DNA of 29,110 nt from a virus. Positions within the stretch are counted from its first letter, which is position 1. Each line of letters opens with the position of its first letter. Made by a program: the position numbers and the translations under genes. The notes under the pieces were generated by a model. It made no database searches. It was not told the DNA's origin and saw only the letters and a list, made by a program, of their open reading frames with translations. Shown here one piece after another: positions 6,118 to 14,364 of this stretch. The DNA lies in IMG/VR virus record IMGVR_UViG_3300044904_000164, positions 1 to 29,110 of that record; one strand, given 5' to 3'.

Positions 6118-7751
6118 TGGGCCTCTTTGCACATCTCGCTCCGACCGCGCTGCCGGCTCGGATGCGCGCCTCGTCGAACGAGTACAACCAGGCATTCTTC
6201 AGCGGGGCCGACCTGCCACCGGATTGGGTCGGCTCGCTCACCGCCGCCGGCGTCCGGGTGTCGCCCGAGCTCGCGATGACGCTGAGTGCCGTGTACTGCG
6301 CGGTCTCGACGATCGCCTACGACCTGGCGACGCTGCCGGTGCAGATCTTCGCGCGGCACCAGGGCGACAACGGCGACGACGTCGTCAGGCCCTACTACGG
6401 CGCGGGCATCGACAGCAGCAACGGCATCCGGTCGCTCGCCTACATGCTGATGTACCAGCCGAACGCCTTCCAGACCGCGAGCGAGTTCTGGCTCAGCATG
6501 ATCCCGCAGTTCCTGCTCCGGGAGGAGGCGTACGCGGAGATGGTCTATGCGCCCAGTGGGGCGATGGTCCAGCTCGTGCCGCGTCATCCCGACCGCGTGA
6601 AGGTCGACCGGCTCCCATCGGGACGGATGCAATACCGGCTCACTGAGCGGACCGGCGAGCCGCGGTACCTCACCCAGGATGAGATGTTCGTCATTCGCGG
6701 GCTGTCACTCGGCGCAGGCCTGGAGGGGGCGTCGCGTGCGACCTTCGGCGCGAATCCCATGGGGACCGCGCTCGCCGCTGGGCGCGCGGCGGGCCGTTTC
6801 TTCAAGAGCGGCATGACGGCCTCGGTGATCGCCACCTACGCCGGCGGCCTGATGGAGGACGAACAGGAGAAGGCGCTCCATCAGAGCCTGACTCGCTATG
6901 CGGCCGGCGCCGACAACGCCTTCGGATTGCTCCTGGTGCCCGATGACGTGAAGGTCGCCAACCTGAGCGTCGAGCCGGACAAGGCCCAGATGATGGCCGC
7001 CCAGGAATGGGGCGTGCTTGATGTCGCGCGCCTCTTCCGGATCGACCCCTCGAAATTGATGATCAAGGGGCCCTCCCAGACCGGCAGCGCGAACGAGCAA
7101 GACGAAATCAAGCACGTCTCGAACTGCCTGCGGCCCAACGCGCACGTCATCGAGCAGGCGATCCAGCGCGACCTCATCGTTGTGAAAGACACCTACTTCG
7201 CCGAGTTCCTCCTCGAGGAGAAGCTGCGCGGTGACACGGCCGCGCGCGCCGAGTACTTCTCCAAGGCGCTCGAGGGGCCCTGGATGTGGCCCAGCGAGAT
7301 CCGCCAGCGCGAAAACATGAACCCGGATCGGGCCCTCGACGAGCTCGCCAAGGTCAGGTATCGGCCAGGGACACCCAAGGGATCGCCCACTTCAGGCGCC
7401 GCGCCGGCGCCGCCGTCCGGACGGGCCGCGCTCAAGGGCATGCTGGCCGTCCACGACAACGCGGTGCGGGCCATTCGAAGGGAGCGCGTCGCGATCGAGA
7501 AGCTGGCGAAGAAACACGCGAGCGACGTCCCCGGCTGGCAGGCGAGCCTGCGGGAGTTCGAGGCCGAGCACGCCGGCTTCATCGCGACGACCATGCGCCT
7601 GCCGATCGAGGTGGCCCGGGCCTACGCGGCGCAGCATGGGTCACGGCTCGAGGCCCACGGGATCGTGATCTTCGATGAACACTGGGAGCGCGCCGAGGCG
7701 GACGATCTCGCGGCGCTCGCTCTGGACCCTGAAGCGGCTGCCGCCGCGTAG
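6117..7751 (+). CDS. Portal protein (HK97 family)
   Basis: ATG 6117 follows GGGAGG (6106-6111) by five bases, giving 544 residues; upstream in-frame codons are shadow of the previous gene. The protein forms the dodecameric ring through which DNA is packaged and the tail is attached. Family features are SAVYCAVSTIAYDLATLPVQ near the N-terminus, LLREEAYAEMV, the DEMFVIRG segment, a GANPMG loop, FFKSGM, and AAQEWGVLDVARLFRIDPSK followed by a QDEIKHVSNCLRP-type helix. The C-terminal 140 residues after the clip/stem core are charged and helical. It is directly followed by the prohead protease. Confidence 0.93.
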   Translation: MGLFAHLAPTALPARMRASSNEYNQAFFSGADLPPDWVGSLTAAGVRVSPELAMTLSAVYCAVSTIAYDLATLPVQIFARHQGDNGDDVVRPYYGAGIDSSNGIRSLAYMLMYQPNAFQTASEFWLSMIPQFLLREEAYAEMVYAPSGAMVQLVPRHPDRVKVDRLPSGRMQYRLTERTGEPRYLTQDEMFVIRGLSLGAGLEGASRATFGANPMGTALAAGRAAGRFFKSGMTASVIATYAGGLMEDEQEKALHQSLTRYAAGADNAFGLLLVPDDVKVANLSVEPDKAQMMAAQEWGVLDVARLFRIDPSKLMIKGPSQTGSANEQDEIKHVSNCLRPNAHVIEQAIQRDLIVVKDTYFAEFLLEEKLRGDTAARAEYFSKALEGPWMWPSEIRQRENMNPDRALDELAKVRYRPGTPKGSPTSGAAPAPPSGRAALKGMLAVHDNAVRAIRRERVAIEKLAKKHASDVPGWQASLREFEAEHAGFIATTMRLPIEVARAYAAQHGSRLEAHGIVIFDEHWERAEADDLAALALDPEAAAAA

Positions 7752-7757
7752 GAGACG

Positions 7758-8813
7758 ATGATGAAGTACCTGCACCTGCTGCACTACGTGTCGAGCACGC
7801 CCTGGGCGATCTTGCCGACGAAGCTCTCCGAGATGATGTCGGTCCTGGCCATGCGGGCGAACGGGGAGGCTTTCACGGCCGAGGAGATCCGCGCGCGGAT
7901 CGGCGACGCGCGACAGCCGATGTCGCCCGCGAAAGGCCACGTCGCCGTGGTGCCGCTCTTCGGCGTGATCGCCCACCGCATGGGCGGCATGGCGGAGTCG
8001 AGCGGGGGCGCGTCTGCGGAGCGGTTCGCGGCTGTCATCCACGCCCTGGCCCAGGACGAGAGTGTGGGCACCGTGCTGATTGACTGCGACTCGCCGGGCG
8101 GGACGATCGCCGGCGTGCAGGAGGCGGCCCAGGCGGTCTACGACCTGGCGCAGACGAAGCGCGTTGTGGCGATTGCCAACTCGGCGATGGCCTCTGCCGC
8201 GTATTGGATCTGCAGCCAGGCGAACGAAATCGTCGCGATCCCGAGTGTATTCGATCCGGTCGTCGGGTCGATCGGGGTGTTCACGGTGCACAAGGATCTC
8301 AGCGGCGCGCTCGACCAGGCCGGCATCAAGGTCGAGTTCATCTCGGCTGGCAAATACAAGGTCGATGGCAACGAGTTCGGCCCGCTGAGCGAGGAGTCGC
8401 GCCGGGCGATGCAAGCGATGGTGGATGCCGCCTACGCGCGGTTCACGGCCGACGTAGCGCGTGGCCGGAAGGTCTCGGCCTCCGACGTGCGGTCGGGATT
8501 CGGCGAGGGCCGCGGGCTGTCGGCGAAGGACGCCAAGGCGGCCGGACTCATCGACCGGATTGCGACCTTCGATGACACGCTCGCCCGGCTGTGCGGAACC
8601 CGCGGCCAGGTGGCGATGGGCGCCGGCATGTCAGCGGGCCCTATCAGTGACGAGCTCGTGCGAGACGGATCGGTGAACGTGGAGACGGCGGTTGCCGCTG
8701 CATTTCCCTCCGCCGATGAGCTCGAGCGTGCCGCCCTGGACGCACAGCAGCAGGCCGAGCACGAGGCTGATCAGGAAGTCGCCCTGTTGGCGGCGATTCT
8801 CGGCCGGGAGTAG
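7758..8813 (+). CDS. Prohead maturation protease, S49 (SppA/ClpP-like) family
   Basis: A 351-residue protein with the S49 fold. GHVAVVPLFGVIAHRMGG opens the first strand, CDSPGGTIAG forms the oxyanion loop, the catalytic Ser is in NSAMASAAYW (Ser146), and the Lys is in SAGKYKVDGNEFG (Lys199). The spacing of about 53 residues matches SppA-type Ser/Lys dyads. In HK97-like phages with this protease, it cleaves the N-terminal scaffold region of the capsid protein and itself inside the prohead. It lies between portal and capsid genes, separated from the portal by six bases containing part of a GGAGA site. The last 60 residues are acidic and helical, as expected of a targeting or scaffold tail. Confidence 0.92.
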   Translation: MMKYLHLLHYVSSTPWAILPTKLSEMMSVLAMRANGEAFTAEEIRARIGDARQPMSPAKGHVAVVPLFGVIAHRMGGMAESSGGASAERFAAVIHALAQDESVGTVLIDCDSPGGTIAGVQEAAQAVYDLAQTKRVVAIANSAMASAAYWICSQANEIVAIPSVFDPVVGSIGVFTVHKDLSGALDQAGIKVEFISAGKYKVDGNEFGPLSEESRRAMQAMVDAAYARFTADVARGRKVSASDVRSGFGEGRGLSAKDAKAAGLIDRIATFDDTLARLCGTRGQVAMGAGMSAGPISDELVRDGSVNVETAVAAAFPSADELERAALDAQQQAEHEADQEVALLAAILGRE

Positions 8814-8817
8814 ACGC

Positions 8818-8997
8818 ATGGGCCGAGAGCAGCGGGCGAACCACGCGCGGTGGCAGTGGCTCTACGAGCGCGGGCCGGTGCGGCGGATCTGGATCGCGGT
8901 CCGGTTCTTCTACACGGCGCGACGGCGGGCGAGATTGCACGGCCAGTTCTGGGGTTGGCTCACCGGGCGCTGGGAGTTGCCGAAGGGGGTCGCATGA
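8818..8997 (+). CDS. Small basic hypothetical protein
   Basis: The 59-residue ORF starts at ATG 8818, just after the protease stop, and overlaps the next gene by ATGA. It is rich in Arg and Trp (WQWLYERG, RRIWIAVRFFYTARRR, GWLTGRWELP), with one modestly hydrophobic stretch. It is possibly amphipathic and membrane- or nucleic-acid-associated. I do not recognise a family. Tight packing between two probable genes is the main support. Confidence 0.55.
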   Translation: MGREQRANHARWQWLYERGPVRRIWIAVRFFYTARRRARLHGQFWGWLTGRWELPKGVA

Positions 8998-9257
8998 CGG
9001 CCGATAAGCGTCCCGTCGGGCGGCCGCCGATCTCTCGGAGCGAGCCGAGCGTGTCGCTGCATGTCCGACTCCCGGCCTCGCAATACGACAGATTGGTCCG
9101 AGAGGCCCAGTCTGCTCGCAGGGATTTTCCGGCGTTCGTGCGCGAGCGTCTATTTCGTGTCAACAAATCGACAAGTGGCGACAACGGGCGCAACGTAGTC
9201 CTTACAAGCGTGGCTGACGCACCGTCCGGTCTGAGACCGGCGCCGGCGCGACAGTAA
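8994..9257 (+). CDS. Small ribbon-helix-helix-like DNA-binding protein
   Basis: An 87-residue protein starting with the ATGA overlap. KRPVGRPPISRSE resembles an AT-hook-like arm (GRPP). It is followed by VSLHVRLPASQYDRLVREAQ and FPAFVRERLF, the strand plus two helices of a CopG/Arc-type ribbon-helix-helix domain (about residues 18-57). Such proteins usually dimerise and bind operators. Its location just before the structured leader of the capsid gene makes local regulation possible, but that is inference. The last 30 residues look disordered. Confidence 0.6.
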   Translation: MTADKRPVGRPPISRSEPSVSLHVRLPASQYDRLVREAQSARRDFPAFVRERLFRVNKSTSGDNGRNVVLTSVADAPSGLRPAPARQ

Positions 9258-9285
9258 CAACAATCCGGCGACTCTGAGAGGCGTT

Positions 9286-9339
9286 CGGTTGTTTCGGAAC
9301 CGGCAGGTCAATTCCTGCGCGGCTCTGATTCAGCCGCGC
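9286..9339 (+). other. Tandem hairpins in the capsid gene leader, partly tRNA-like; possible attenuator/terminator
   Basis: Three stems follow one another. The first is CGGTT (9286-9290)/AACCG (9298-9302) with a seven-base loop GTTTCGG. The second is GCAGG (9303-9307)/CCTGC (9314-9318) with loop TCAATT. The third is GCGCGGCT (9317-9324)/AGCCGCGC (9332-9339) with loop CTGATTC, followed by cctttgcttt. The first two resemble the anticodon arm (TTC at the anticodon position after T) and T arm of a tRNA, but no acceptor stem pairs. The last hairpin is strong enough to act as a weak terminator or an mRNA-stabilising structure before the highly expressed capsid gene. Confidence 0.5.
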
Positions 9340-9362
9340 GCCTTTGCTTTAGGAGTCGCACC

Positions 9363-10760
9363 ATGGATTTGAAAGTCGTCAGGCAGCGAAACGCGAGCCT
9401 CCTCGCCGAGATCGTCGAAGCGAAGAAGGCGCGCGCCGGAATCGGCAACCTCGCCGTTGCCGAGAATCGCGCGTTGAGCGAGACCGAGCGGGCCGCCTTC
9501 ACGGCCGCCGGAACCAAGATCACCGACCTCGAAGCCTCCCTCGCCGAGAACAAGGAACTGCTCGACGCCGCCGAGGCCGCGAACGCCGCCGAGCGCGATT
9601 TCCGCGCGTCCTCGACCCCCGACCCCGACGCCGCAGCCGGCGCAGCGGCCCTGGTCGCCGCGGGCGTCAAGCAGCACCGCGTCGAAGTTCCGGACAAGTC
9701 GAAGCAGCTCGGCTTCTTCGGCCGCCAGCTCCAGGCCGTCCGGTCGTTCTTCGCCGAGGGCGGATTCGCGCACATCTCCGGCGAGGACCGCAACGTCCTG
9801 GAGCCGATGATGGCTGCGGCCACCGGCATGGGCTCGGACGTCAGTTCGGACGGCGGATTTTTGGTCGCGCCCGACCGCTCCACCACGATCATGCAGCGGA
9901 TGTACGACACCGGTCAGATCCTGAGCCGCGTGAACCGGATCCCGGTCTCCGCGAGTTCGAACGGGATCCAACTCCCGGCGATTGACGAGACCAGCCGCGC
10001 CGACTCCTCGCGCTACGGCGGGATCGTGTCGGGCTGGCTCGGTCAGGGCAGCACGTTCGCGTCGGTGGCCGGCAAGCCTCGCTTCAGGATCATGGATCTG
10101 AAGCTCCGCAAGGTGGGCGCGTTCCTCTATGCGACGGACGAGCTCCTGGCGGACAGCGTGGCGCTCGAATCCTGGATCAACAAGTACCTGCCGCTCGAAC
10201 TGACGTTCCGCGTCGAGAACGCGATCGTCAACGGCACGGGCTCGAACCAGCCACTCGGCCTGCTCAACTCCGGCGCGGTCATCACCGTGACGCGCGTCAA
10301 GGCGTCGCACGTGACCTCGGTCGACCTCCAGGCGATGCTGGCGCGCATGTGGGCGCCCCTGCGGTCGCAGGCCGTCTTCCTGATCGACCAGAGCGTCGAG
10401 ACCGACCTCGCCGTGCTGTCGATCCCGATCGGCACCGCGGGCGTGCCTGATCCGCTCTACCGGCCGATGGGCAGCGTGTCTGGCCAGGTGTATGCGACCT
10501 ACGCGGGCATCCCGATCATCCCGGTGGAGCACTGCGCGGCCCTCGGGACCTCGGGCGAGATCATCCTCGTCGCGCTGCCTGAGTACACGCTGATCGACAA
10601 GGGCGGCGTCGAGCAGGCGGTGTCCATGCACGTCGCGTTCATCACCGACGAGCAGGTGTTCCGATTCGTGCAGCGCGTGGACGGCCAGTGCAATTGGAGA
10701 GCAGCGCTCCAGCCGAAGTCCGGCGGAGACACCCTCTCCTGCATCGTGGTGCTGAGCTAG
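9363..10760 (+). CDS. Major capsid protein (HK97 fold)
   Basis: A 465-residue protein with AGGAG (9351-9355) before ATG 9363. Residues 1 to about 105 are a charged coiled-coil delta region (KKARAGIGNLAVAENRALSE and on) that acts as built-in scaffold and is normally removed by the prohead protease. The mature part begins near MAAATGMGSDVSSDGGFLVA. It shows family marks such as SRVNRIPVSASSNGIQLPA, GWLGQGSTF, the P-domain helix DLQAMLARMWAPLR, SVETDLAVLS and a C-terminal VHVAFI-like segment (MHVAFITDEQVFRFVQRVDG). Hundreds of copies form the icosahedral shell. The gene is isolated by short non-coding leaders on both sides, consistent with high separate expression. Confidence 0.95.
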   Translation: MDLKVVRQRNASLLAEIVEAKKARAGIGNLAVAENRALSETERAAFTAAGTKITDLEASLAENKELLDAAEAANAAERDFRASSTPDPDAAAGAAALVAAGVKQHRVEVPDKSKQLGFFGRQLQAVRSFFAEGGFAHISGEDRNVLEPMMAAATGMGSDVSSDGGFLVAPDRSTTIMQRMYDTGQILSRVNRIPVSASSNGIQLPAIDETSRADSSRYGGIVSGWLGQGSTFASVAGKPRFRIMDLKLRKVGAFLYATDELLADSVALESWINKYLPLELTFRVENAIVNGTGSNQPLGLLNSGAVITVTRVKASHVTSVDLQAMLARMWAPLRSQAVFLIDQSVETDLAVLSIPIGTAGVPDPLYRPMGSVSGQVYATYAGIPIIPVEHCAALGTSGEIILVALPEYTLIDKGGVEQAVSMHVAFITDEQVFRFVQRVDGQCNWRAALQPKSGGDTLSCIVVLS

Positions 10761-10824
10761 GGCGTAGCCCTCGGGTTCAGAGAGCGACGAACCAATAGGT
10801 TCTGAGATCGAACAGGAGAGAGAC

Positions 10825-11301
10825 ATGTTCTACGAACAGCACCAGATCGTTCCGATGCTGGCCCCGGTCGACATCGCCAACGGGTCCTCGGACACCGACT
10901 CGGTCAACATGGGCAAGTTCGCCGGCCTCGAAGTGCTCATCAGCCTCGGCGCACTGACGGGCGACGCGGGCACGCTGCGGTTCTACGGCGGCGCGACGAA
11001 TGGCGCCAAGACCACGGAGATCTTCCCGTACTACCAGCTCGGTGGGGCCGCGGCTGGGACCACGGCATCGGACGTGCTCGGCGCGCGGACGGTCGTGCCG
11101 GCGGGCGGCATCGTGCTGACCTCGGCGGCGAGCTGGACCGGCAAGGTCATCAAGGTCGAAGTGCCGGCCGACTCGATGCCGGACGGGATGCCCTGGCTGA
11201 CCATCGCGAAGGCGGTCGGATCCGCGACGGTGGCCCTGGTAGCCATCGTGGCGGTCGGGATCGCCCGCTACGAGGGCACCACGCACACCACGTCCGTCTA
11301 G
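10825..11301 (+). CDS. Probable capsid-associated structural protein
   Basis: A 158-residue protein, with AGGAGAG shortly before ATG 10825. The sequence is beta-rich and low in charge: DIANGSSDTDSVNMGKFAGL, LRFYGGATN, a mostly Gly/Ala/Thr middle, then TIAKAVGSATVALVAIVAVG. Genes of this type directly after the major capsid gene often encode decoration or minor head proteins. I do not recognise the family from sequence. The 64 bases between it and the capsid gene hold only weak short inverted repeats. Confidence 0.75.
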   Translation: MFYEQHQIVPMLAPVDIANGSSDTDSVNMGKFAGLEVLISLGALTGDAGTLRFYGGATNGAKTTEIFPYYQLGGAAAGTTASDVLGARTVVPAGGIVLTSAASWTGKVIKVEVPADSMPDGMPWLTIAKAVGSATVALVAIVAVGIARYEGTTHTTSV

Positions 11302-11303
11302 CC

Positions 11304-11516
11304 ATGCGGCTGCGGACGTTGGCCGGCTCGCATGCCGGCGAGATTCGGGACTATGACGGCGCGGCTGGACTGGCCGCGCTCAGGACGGGGATGGCCGAGC
11401 GGGTCGAGCCATCCCCGACCACGACTCCGGCCATCGCGCCTGAGCCGATACTCACGCGATCGGTCGCGGCGTCTTCGCGTCGAGGCCGTCGCGCCGTTGG
11501 AACCACCGCGGCGTAA
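11304..11516 (+). CDS. Small head-region protein
   Basis: A 70-residue ORF starting two bases after the previous stop. The first half (MRLRTLAGSHAGEIRDYDG and GMAERVEP) resembles short beta-barrel-like phage proteins found between capsid and connector genes, which usually begin with a basic strand, a G-x-H-x-GE turn and an acidic end. The second half is a Pro/Thr/Arg-rich tail without evident fold. The role is unknown, and a structural or assembly part is likely from position. Confidence 0.6.
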   Translation: MRLRTLAGSHAGEIRDYDGAAGLAALRTGMAERVEPSPTTTPAIAPEPILTRSVAASSRRGRRAVGTTAA

Positions 11517-11521
11517 GCAAA

Positions 11522-11537
11522 TCGCCCTTCGGGGCGA
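11522..11537 (+). other. UUCG-tetraloop hairpin between structural genes
   Basis: TCGCCC (11522-11527), loop TTCG (11528-11531) and GGGCGA (11532-11537) form a perfect six-pair stem closed by C-G around a UUCG tetraloop, an exceptionally stable RNA hairpin. No T-run follows, so intrinsic termination is unlikely. It may stop exonucleases or shape translation of the gene starting at 11552. Confidence 0.6.
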
Positions 11538-11551
11538 ATGGAGCACGTCTC

Positions 11552-12052
11552 ATGCCCTATACGAACGTCTCTTCCGCCTGGGTCGGCGGCGACCTCTACT
11601 TCTACGACAAGAACGGCAACGAGATTTTCCACATCGACGGCACGAACCGTGCCCTCGCGATGCACGCTTCCGCCTCGCTCTCGGGCACGGGCCTGACGGC
11701 GCTGCTGGCGGCCGGCCTCGGTACGTCGGTGACCTACGTCAAGACGGACAGCGGCACGAAGACGCTGCTCGCCGCGAACGCCACCAAGGGCCGCGGCGTG
11801 CTGGTCCTGGTGACGATCAATGAAACCTACGCCAACGTCGGGGGCGCTCAGCCGACCGTGAAGATCGGCGAGACCGGGACGACCGAGAAGGGCATCGCTG
11901 CGGCCACGCTCACCGGCGCGACGGCGGGGTCCATCTTCGTGGCGGGGTTCACGAACACGGCGACGGACGCGATTATCGCCACGCTGACGGCGGCGACCGT
12001 GACCGCGACGGGCGGCTGCACCATCACCGTGCTGGCGCTGCCCAACTCGTAA
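11552..12052 (+). CDS. Probable head decoration or minor structural protein
   Basis: A 166-residue protein with GGAG (11540-11543) before ATG 11552. The N-terminal part has WVGGDLYFYDKNGNEIFHID, which looks like a capsid-anchoring strand-turn-strand. The rest is Thr/Ala/Gly-rich with alternating hydrophobic positions (VKIGETGTTEKGIAAATL, CTITVLALPNS), as expected of an all-beta domain exposed on a virion. The family is not recognised; the role is inferred from composition and position. Confidence 0.7.
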   Translation: MPYTNVSSAWVGGDLYFYDKNGNEIFHIDGTNRALAMHASASLSGTGLTALLAAGLGTSVTYVKTDSGTKTLLAANATKGRGVLVLVTINETYANVGGAQPTVKIGETGTTEKGIAAATLTGATAGSIFVAGFTNTATDAIIATLTAATVTATGGCTITVLALPNS

Positions 12053-12158
12053 GCGGCCTCGAGGGGGCGACGGTTCGGCACGGCGGCAGCTACGGCCCGC
12101 CAGCGCGTCGGATGTTGGACTGGCTCCCCCTCATTTCTAGCGAAGAGAGAGGCCTGAC

Positions 12159-12536
12159 ATGGCTGTCGGCACCTGCACGTTGACTGAAGAGGTCTACGGA
12201 TCGATCAAGAAGGTCGTCTTTTCATGGGTCGCCGGCACGGGCGGCGAGGCCGGGACGGTCACCAAGCAGACCCTCAAGGACTACAACGGCGCGATCGAGC
12301 GCCTGGTGACGGTTCCAGGGGGAGCCCCGAACGCTCCGACCACCCTGTATGACGTCACCGTGACCGACGAAGACGGCAACGACGTCCTGATGGGCACCGG
12401 CGTCGATCGGTCGGCCACGGCCACTGAGCAGGTTCTTGGGGGCTCGCTGGGCGTGGTGGCGAATGACAAGCTGACGCTGAACATCGCGAACGCGGGATCG
12501 GGCAAGGCGGGACAGGTGTTCGTATACCTGCGGTGA
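12159..12536 (+). CDS. Probable structural protein of the head-tail region
   Basis: A 125-residue beta-rich protein with AGAGAGG just before ATG 12159. It contains GSIKKVVFSWVAGTGGEAG, YDVTVTDEDGNDVLMGTG and LTLNIANAGSGKAGQVFVYL. Sequences with this pattern are common in siphophage head or neck regions and are annotated as unknown. The 106-base gap before it (12053-12158) holds GAGGGGG near its start and CCCCCTC near its end, which could pair over a long distance, but I see no gene there. Confidence 0.7.
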   Translation: MAVGTCTLTEEVYGSIKKVVFSWVAGTGGEAGTVTKQTLKDYNGAIERLVTVPGGAPNAPTTLYDVTVTDEDGNDVLMGTGVDRSATATEQVLGGSLGVVANDKLTLNIANAGSGKAGQVFVYLR

Positions 12537-12543
12537 TCTCTCG

Positions 12544-13170
12544 ATGAGCCTTTCACTTTTCGCACCGCCTGCGGATGAGCCCCTCACGCTCGAGGAGGCG
12601 AAGGCGCATTGCCTGATCGGCTCGGCGATCACGGACCAGGACGCGTTGCTCGAGGCGTTCATCCCGGGCGTGCGCGAGCGGGCGGAACAGGCGACCGGCC
12701 GAGCGATGCTGATCCAGACGTGGGACCTGGTGCTCGACGGCTTCCCCCGCGAGCCCTACATCGAACTTCCGAAGCCGCCCCTGGTGAGCGTGACCTCGAT
12801 CACCTACCGCGACACCGGCGGCGTGCTGCGGACGTGGGCCTCCACGAACTACCTGGTGGAGGCGCCGGCCGGGCCCCGGTGCGCGCGCGGCCGGATCTCC
12901 CTCCCTTTCGCCGCGATCTGGCCCATCACGCTACCGCAAGCTGGGAGCGTGACGGTACGGTTCGTCTGCGGCTACGGCGACGCGGGCGACGTGCCGGCCC
13001 TGTTGAAGGTGGCGATGCTGCTCGACGTCGGCACCTGGTATCTGAATCGGGAGAGCGTCCTGACCGGCGCGCGCGAGCAAGCGATCGAACTGCCCTTGGG
13101 CTCGAGCGCAGTGTATCGCGCCTACCACTCTCCGGCGACGCAGCGGTTGCCCTACGGAGGCACCCGGTGA
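12544..13170 (+). CDS. Head-tail connector protein (gp6-like)
   Basis: A 208-residue protein. The opening ADEPLTLEEAKAHCLIGS, the helix DALLEAFIPGVRERAEQATG, and TWDLVLDGFP, then PPLVSVTSITYRDTGG, are hallmarks of the HK97 gp6 / phiE125 gp8-type connector. This protein forms a ring under the portal and supports tail joining. The C-terminal half continues with SVTVRFVCGYGDAGDVP, LKVAMLLDVGTWYLNRE and an end-loop typical of the family. The stop overlaps the GTG of the joining protein. Confidence 0.88.
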   Translation: MSLSLFAPPADEPLTLEEAKAHCLIGSAITDQDALLEAFIPGVRERAEQATGRAMLIQTWDLVLDGFPREPYIELPKPPLVSVTSITYRDTGGVLRTWASTNYLVEAPAGPRCARGRISLPFAAIWPITLPQAGSVTVRFVCGYGDAGDVPALLKVAMLLDVGTWYLNRESVLTGAREQAIELPLGSSAVYRAYHSPATQRLPYGGTR

Positions 13171-13733
13171 TCGGACAGATGCGCGAGAGGATCGTGCTCC
13201 AGTCTCCGGATCCAGTGGCCGTTGTCGTGGCCAGCCTGACGCAGGTGGCCGGACTGGCCACGGCGACGACGGCCCGGGCGCACGGGTTCGCGACAGGTGA
13301 CTACATCACGACGGCGGGCGCGACGCCGGCCGGCTACTGCGGTCGATTCCAGGTGACGGTGACCGGGACGAAGACGTTCACCTACGTCGTGGCGGCCAAC
13401 CTCGCGACGCCGGCCACGGGCACGATCACGGCCACCTACGCTCGGGACGCCCTGGGCGGGACCAAGGTCGGTTGGACGACCGTGGATACCGTGGCGGCTG
13501 AGATCGTGCCGATTCGGGCCGCAGAGCGCCTTCAGGCGGCCGCCATTCAGGCCGTGACGGGCTACCGATTCAGGATCTATGCGCGCGGCGACGTGACGGC
13601 GAAATGGCGGGCGCTCTGGACGCCGTCGCAGCCGGCCGGATCGCCTGAACACACGCTCGAGCTGCACGGGGTCATCCCGGACGGCGACGGTCGGCGATTC
13701 ATGTTGATCGAATGCAGCGAGGTCCGGGCATGA
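13167..13733 (+). CDS. Head-tail joining protein with an inserted beta-rich cassette
   Basis: GTG 13167 follows GGAGG (13156-13160) by six bases and overlaps the previous stop; 188 residues. The protein starts like a head-tail joining/head completion protein (MRERIVLQSPD), and its conserved remainder is RDALGGTKVGWTTVDTVAAE, ERLQAAAIQAVTGYRFRI and KWRALW. Between them, residues about 16-92 form an extra block containing ARAHGFATGDYITTAGATP, then FQVTVTGTKTFTYVV. Normal relatives pass almost directly from LQSP to the DALGG segment. The block resembles the small domain often labelled FCCH-like in phage proteins. The stop overlaps the next ATG. Confidence 0.85.
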   Translation: MIGQMRERIVLQSPDPVAVVVASLTQVAGLATATTARAHGFATGDYITTAGATPAGYCGRFQVTVTGTKTFTYVVAANLATPATGTITATYARDALGGTKVGWTTVDTVAAEIVPIRAAERLQAAAIQAVTGYRFRIYARGDVTAKWRALWTPSQPAGSPEHTLELHGVIPDGDGRRFMLIECSEVRA

Positions 13734-14149
13734 CGGATACCGCCCAGCCCATCGCGGCGCTCGTGAGCGGCGTCTTTGCGGCGCTGAACGCGCCGAGCGT
13801 GACGGCGCTCGCCACCGGCGGCGTCTACAACGACCTCCCGCCGAATCCGACCTATCCGTGCGTGCGGTTGTGGGCCCGCGGGAAGCCGGTCGGACCGATC
13901 GCTGGGCACAGCATCTGGGAGGCGGACGTCGAGATCTGGATCTACTCGCTCTTCAGCGGTGACAGCGAGGCGCTCGCGCTGGCCGAGGTAATCGGCGGGC
14001 TGCTGCACTACCAGCCGCTGACGACTCCTGGCTGGAACACGGTCCTCGTCGCCTGGGAAGACATCTTCTCGGCGGCCGATGAGGATCTCGAGGGCCAGCT
14101 GCTGAAGGCGTGGGTGCTGTCGTTCCGCGTGCATCTGGAGCGTGCGTGA
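13730..14149 (+). CDS. Tail terminator/completion protein (DUF3168-like)
   Basis: A 139-residue protein with an ATGA start overlap. TAQPIAALVSGVFAALNAP, then GGVYNDLPPNPTYPCVRL, ADVEIWIYSLFSGDSEALAL and a final VLSFRVHLERA are typical of DUF3168-type proteins. These form the ring that ends the tail tube and docks it to the head. Its place after the joining protein and before the tail tube gene is the usual order. The last codons overlap the zinc-ribbon gene. Confidence 0.8.
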   Translation: MTDTAQPIAALVSGVFAALNAPSVTALATGGVYNDLPPNPTYPCVRLWARGKPVGPIAGHSIWEADVEIWIYSLFSGDSEALALAEVIGGLLHYQPLTTPGWNTVLVAWEDIFSAADEDLEGQLLKAWVLSFRVHLERA

Positions 14150-14364
14150 TGGGGCTACTGGACAAGATCGCGGACAGGGTCGCGGAGAAGATCGTCGCCA
14201 GCGATGGCTCATCCTCCCCGTCTCCGGCTCGACGGTCGACCTCGCGACCCTGTCCGCGCTGCGGCGCGAAGGCAGACCGGCGCGTCGAGTCCTGCGGGTT
14301 TGGACCAGTGAAGTCGATTCTGTGTGGCGCCTGCGGCCATACGTTCGCGGAGGAGGAAGTGTAA
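14149..14364 (+). CDS. Small zinc-ribbon protein, 3' end probably altered by the TnpB element
   Basis: A 71-residue protein starting at ATG 14149, which overlaps the preceding TGA by one base. The N-terminus is helical (LLDKIADRVAEKIVAS). The C-terminal half is a zinc ribbon with CPRCG, a further Cys in RRVESCGFG, and CGACGHTF. It ends with EEEV just where the IS200/IS605-type element appears to begin. If the element were removed, the frame could read a few more codons (GTG TTA TGC TTA TGA) and end in an ATGA overlap with the next tail gene, so the present stop may be supplied by the element. Function unknown. Confidence 0.65.
   Translation: MGLLDKIADRVAEKIVASDGSSSPSPARRSTSRPCPRCGAKADRRVESCGFGPVKSILCGACGHTFAEEEV

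Noticed and set aside
9262-9332. A functional tRNA gene
   Set aside because: Two arms look tRNA-like, but the seven-base acceptor stem does not pair, no D arm fits, the variable region is missing and the T loop is one base short.
9330-10826. A 498-codon minus-strand frame over the capsid gene
   Set aside because: It is a shadow of the major capsid gene, with Arg/His-rich composition and no motif.
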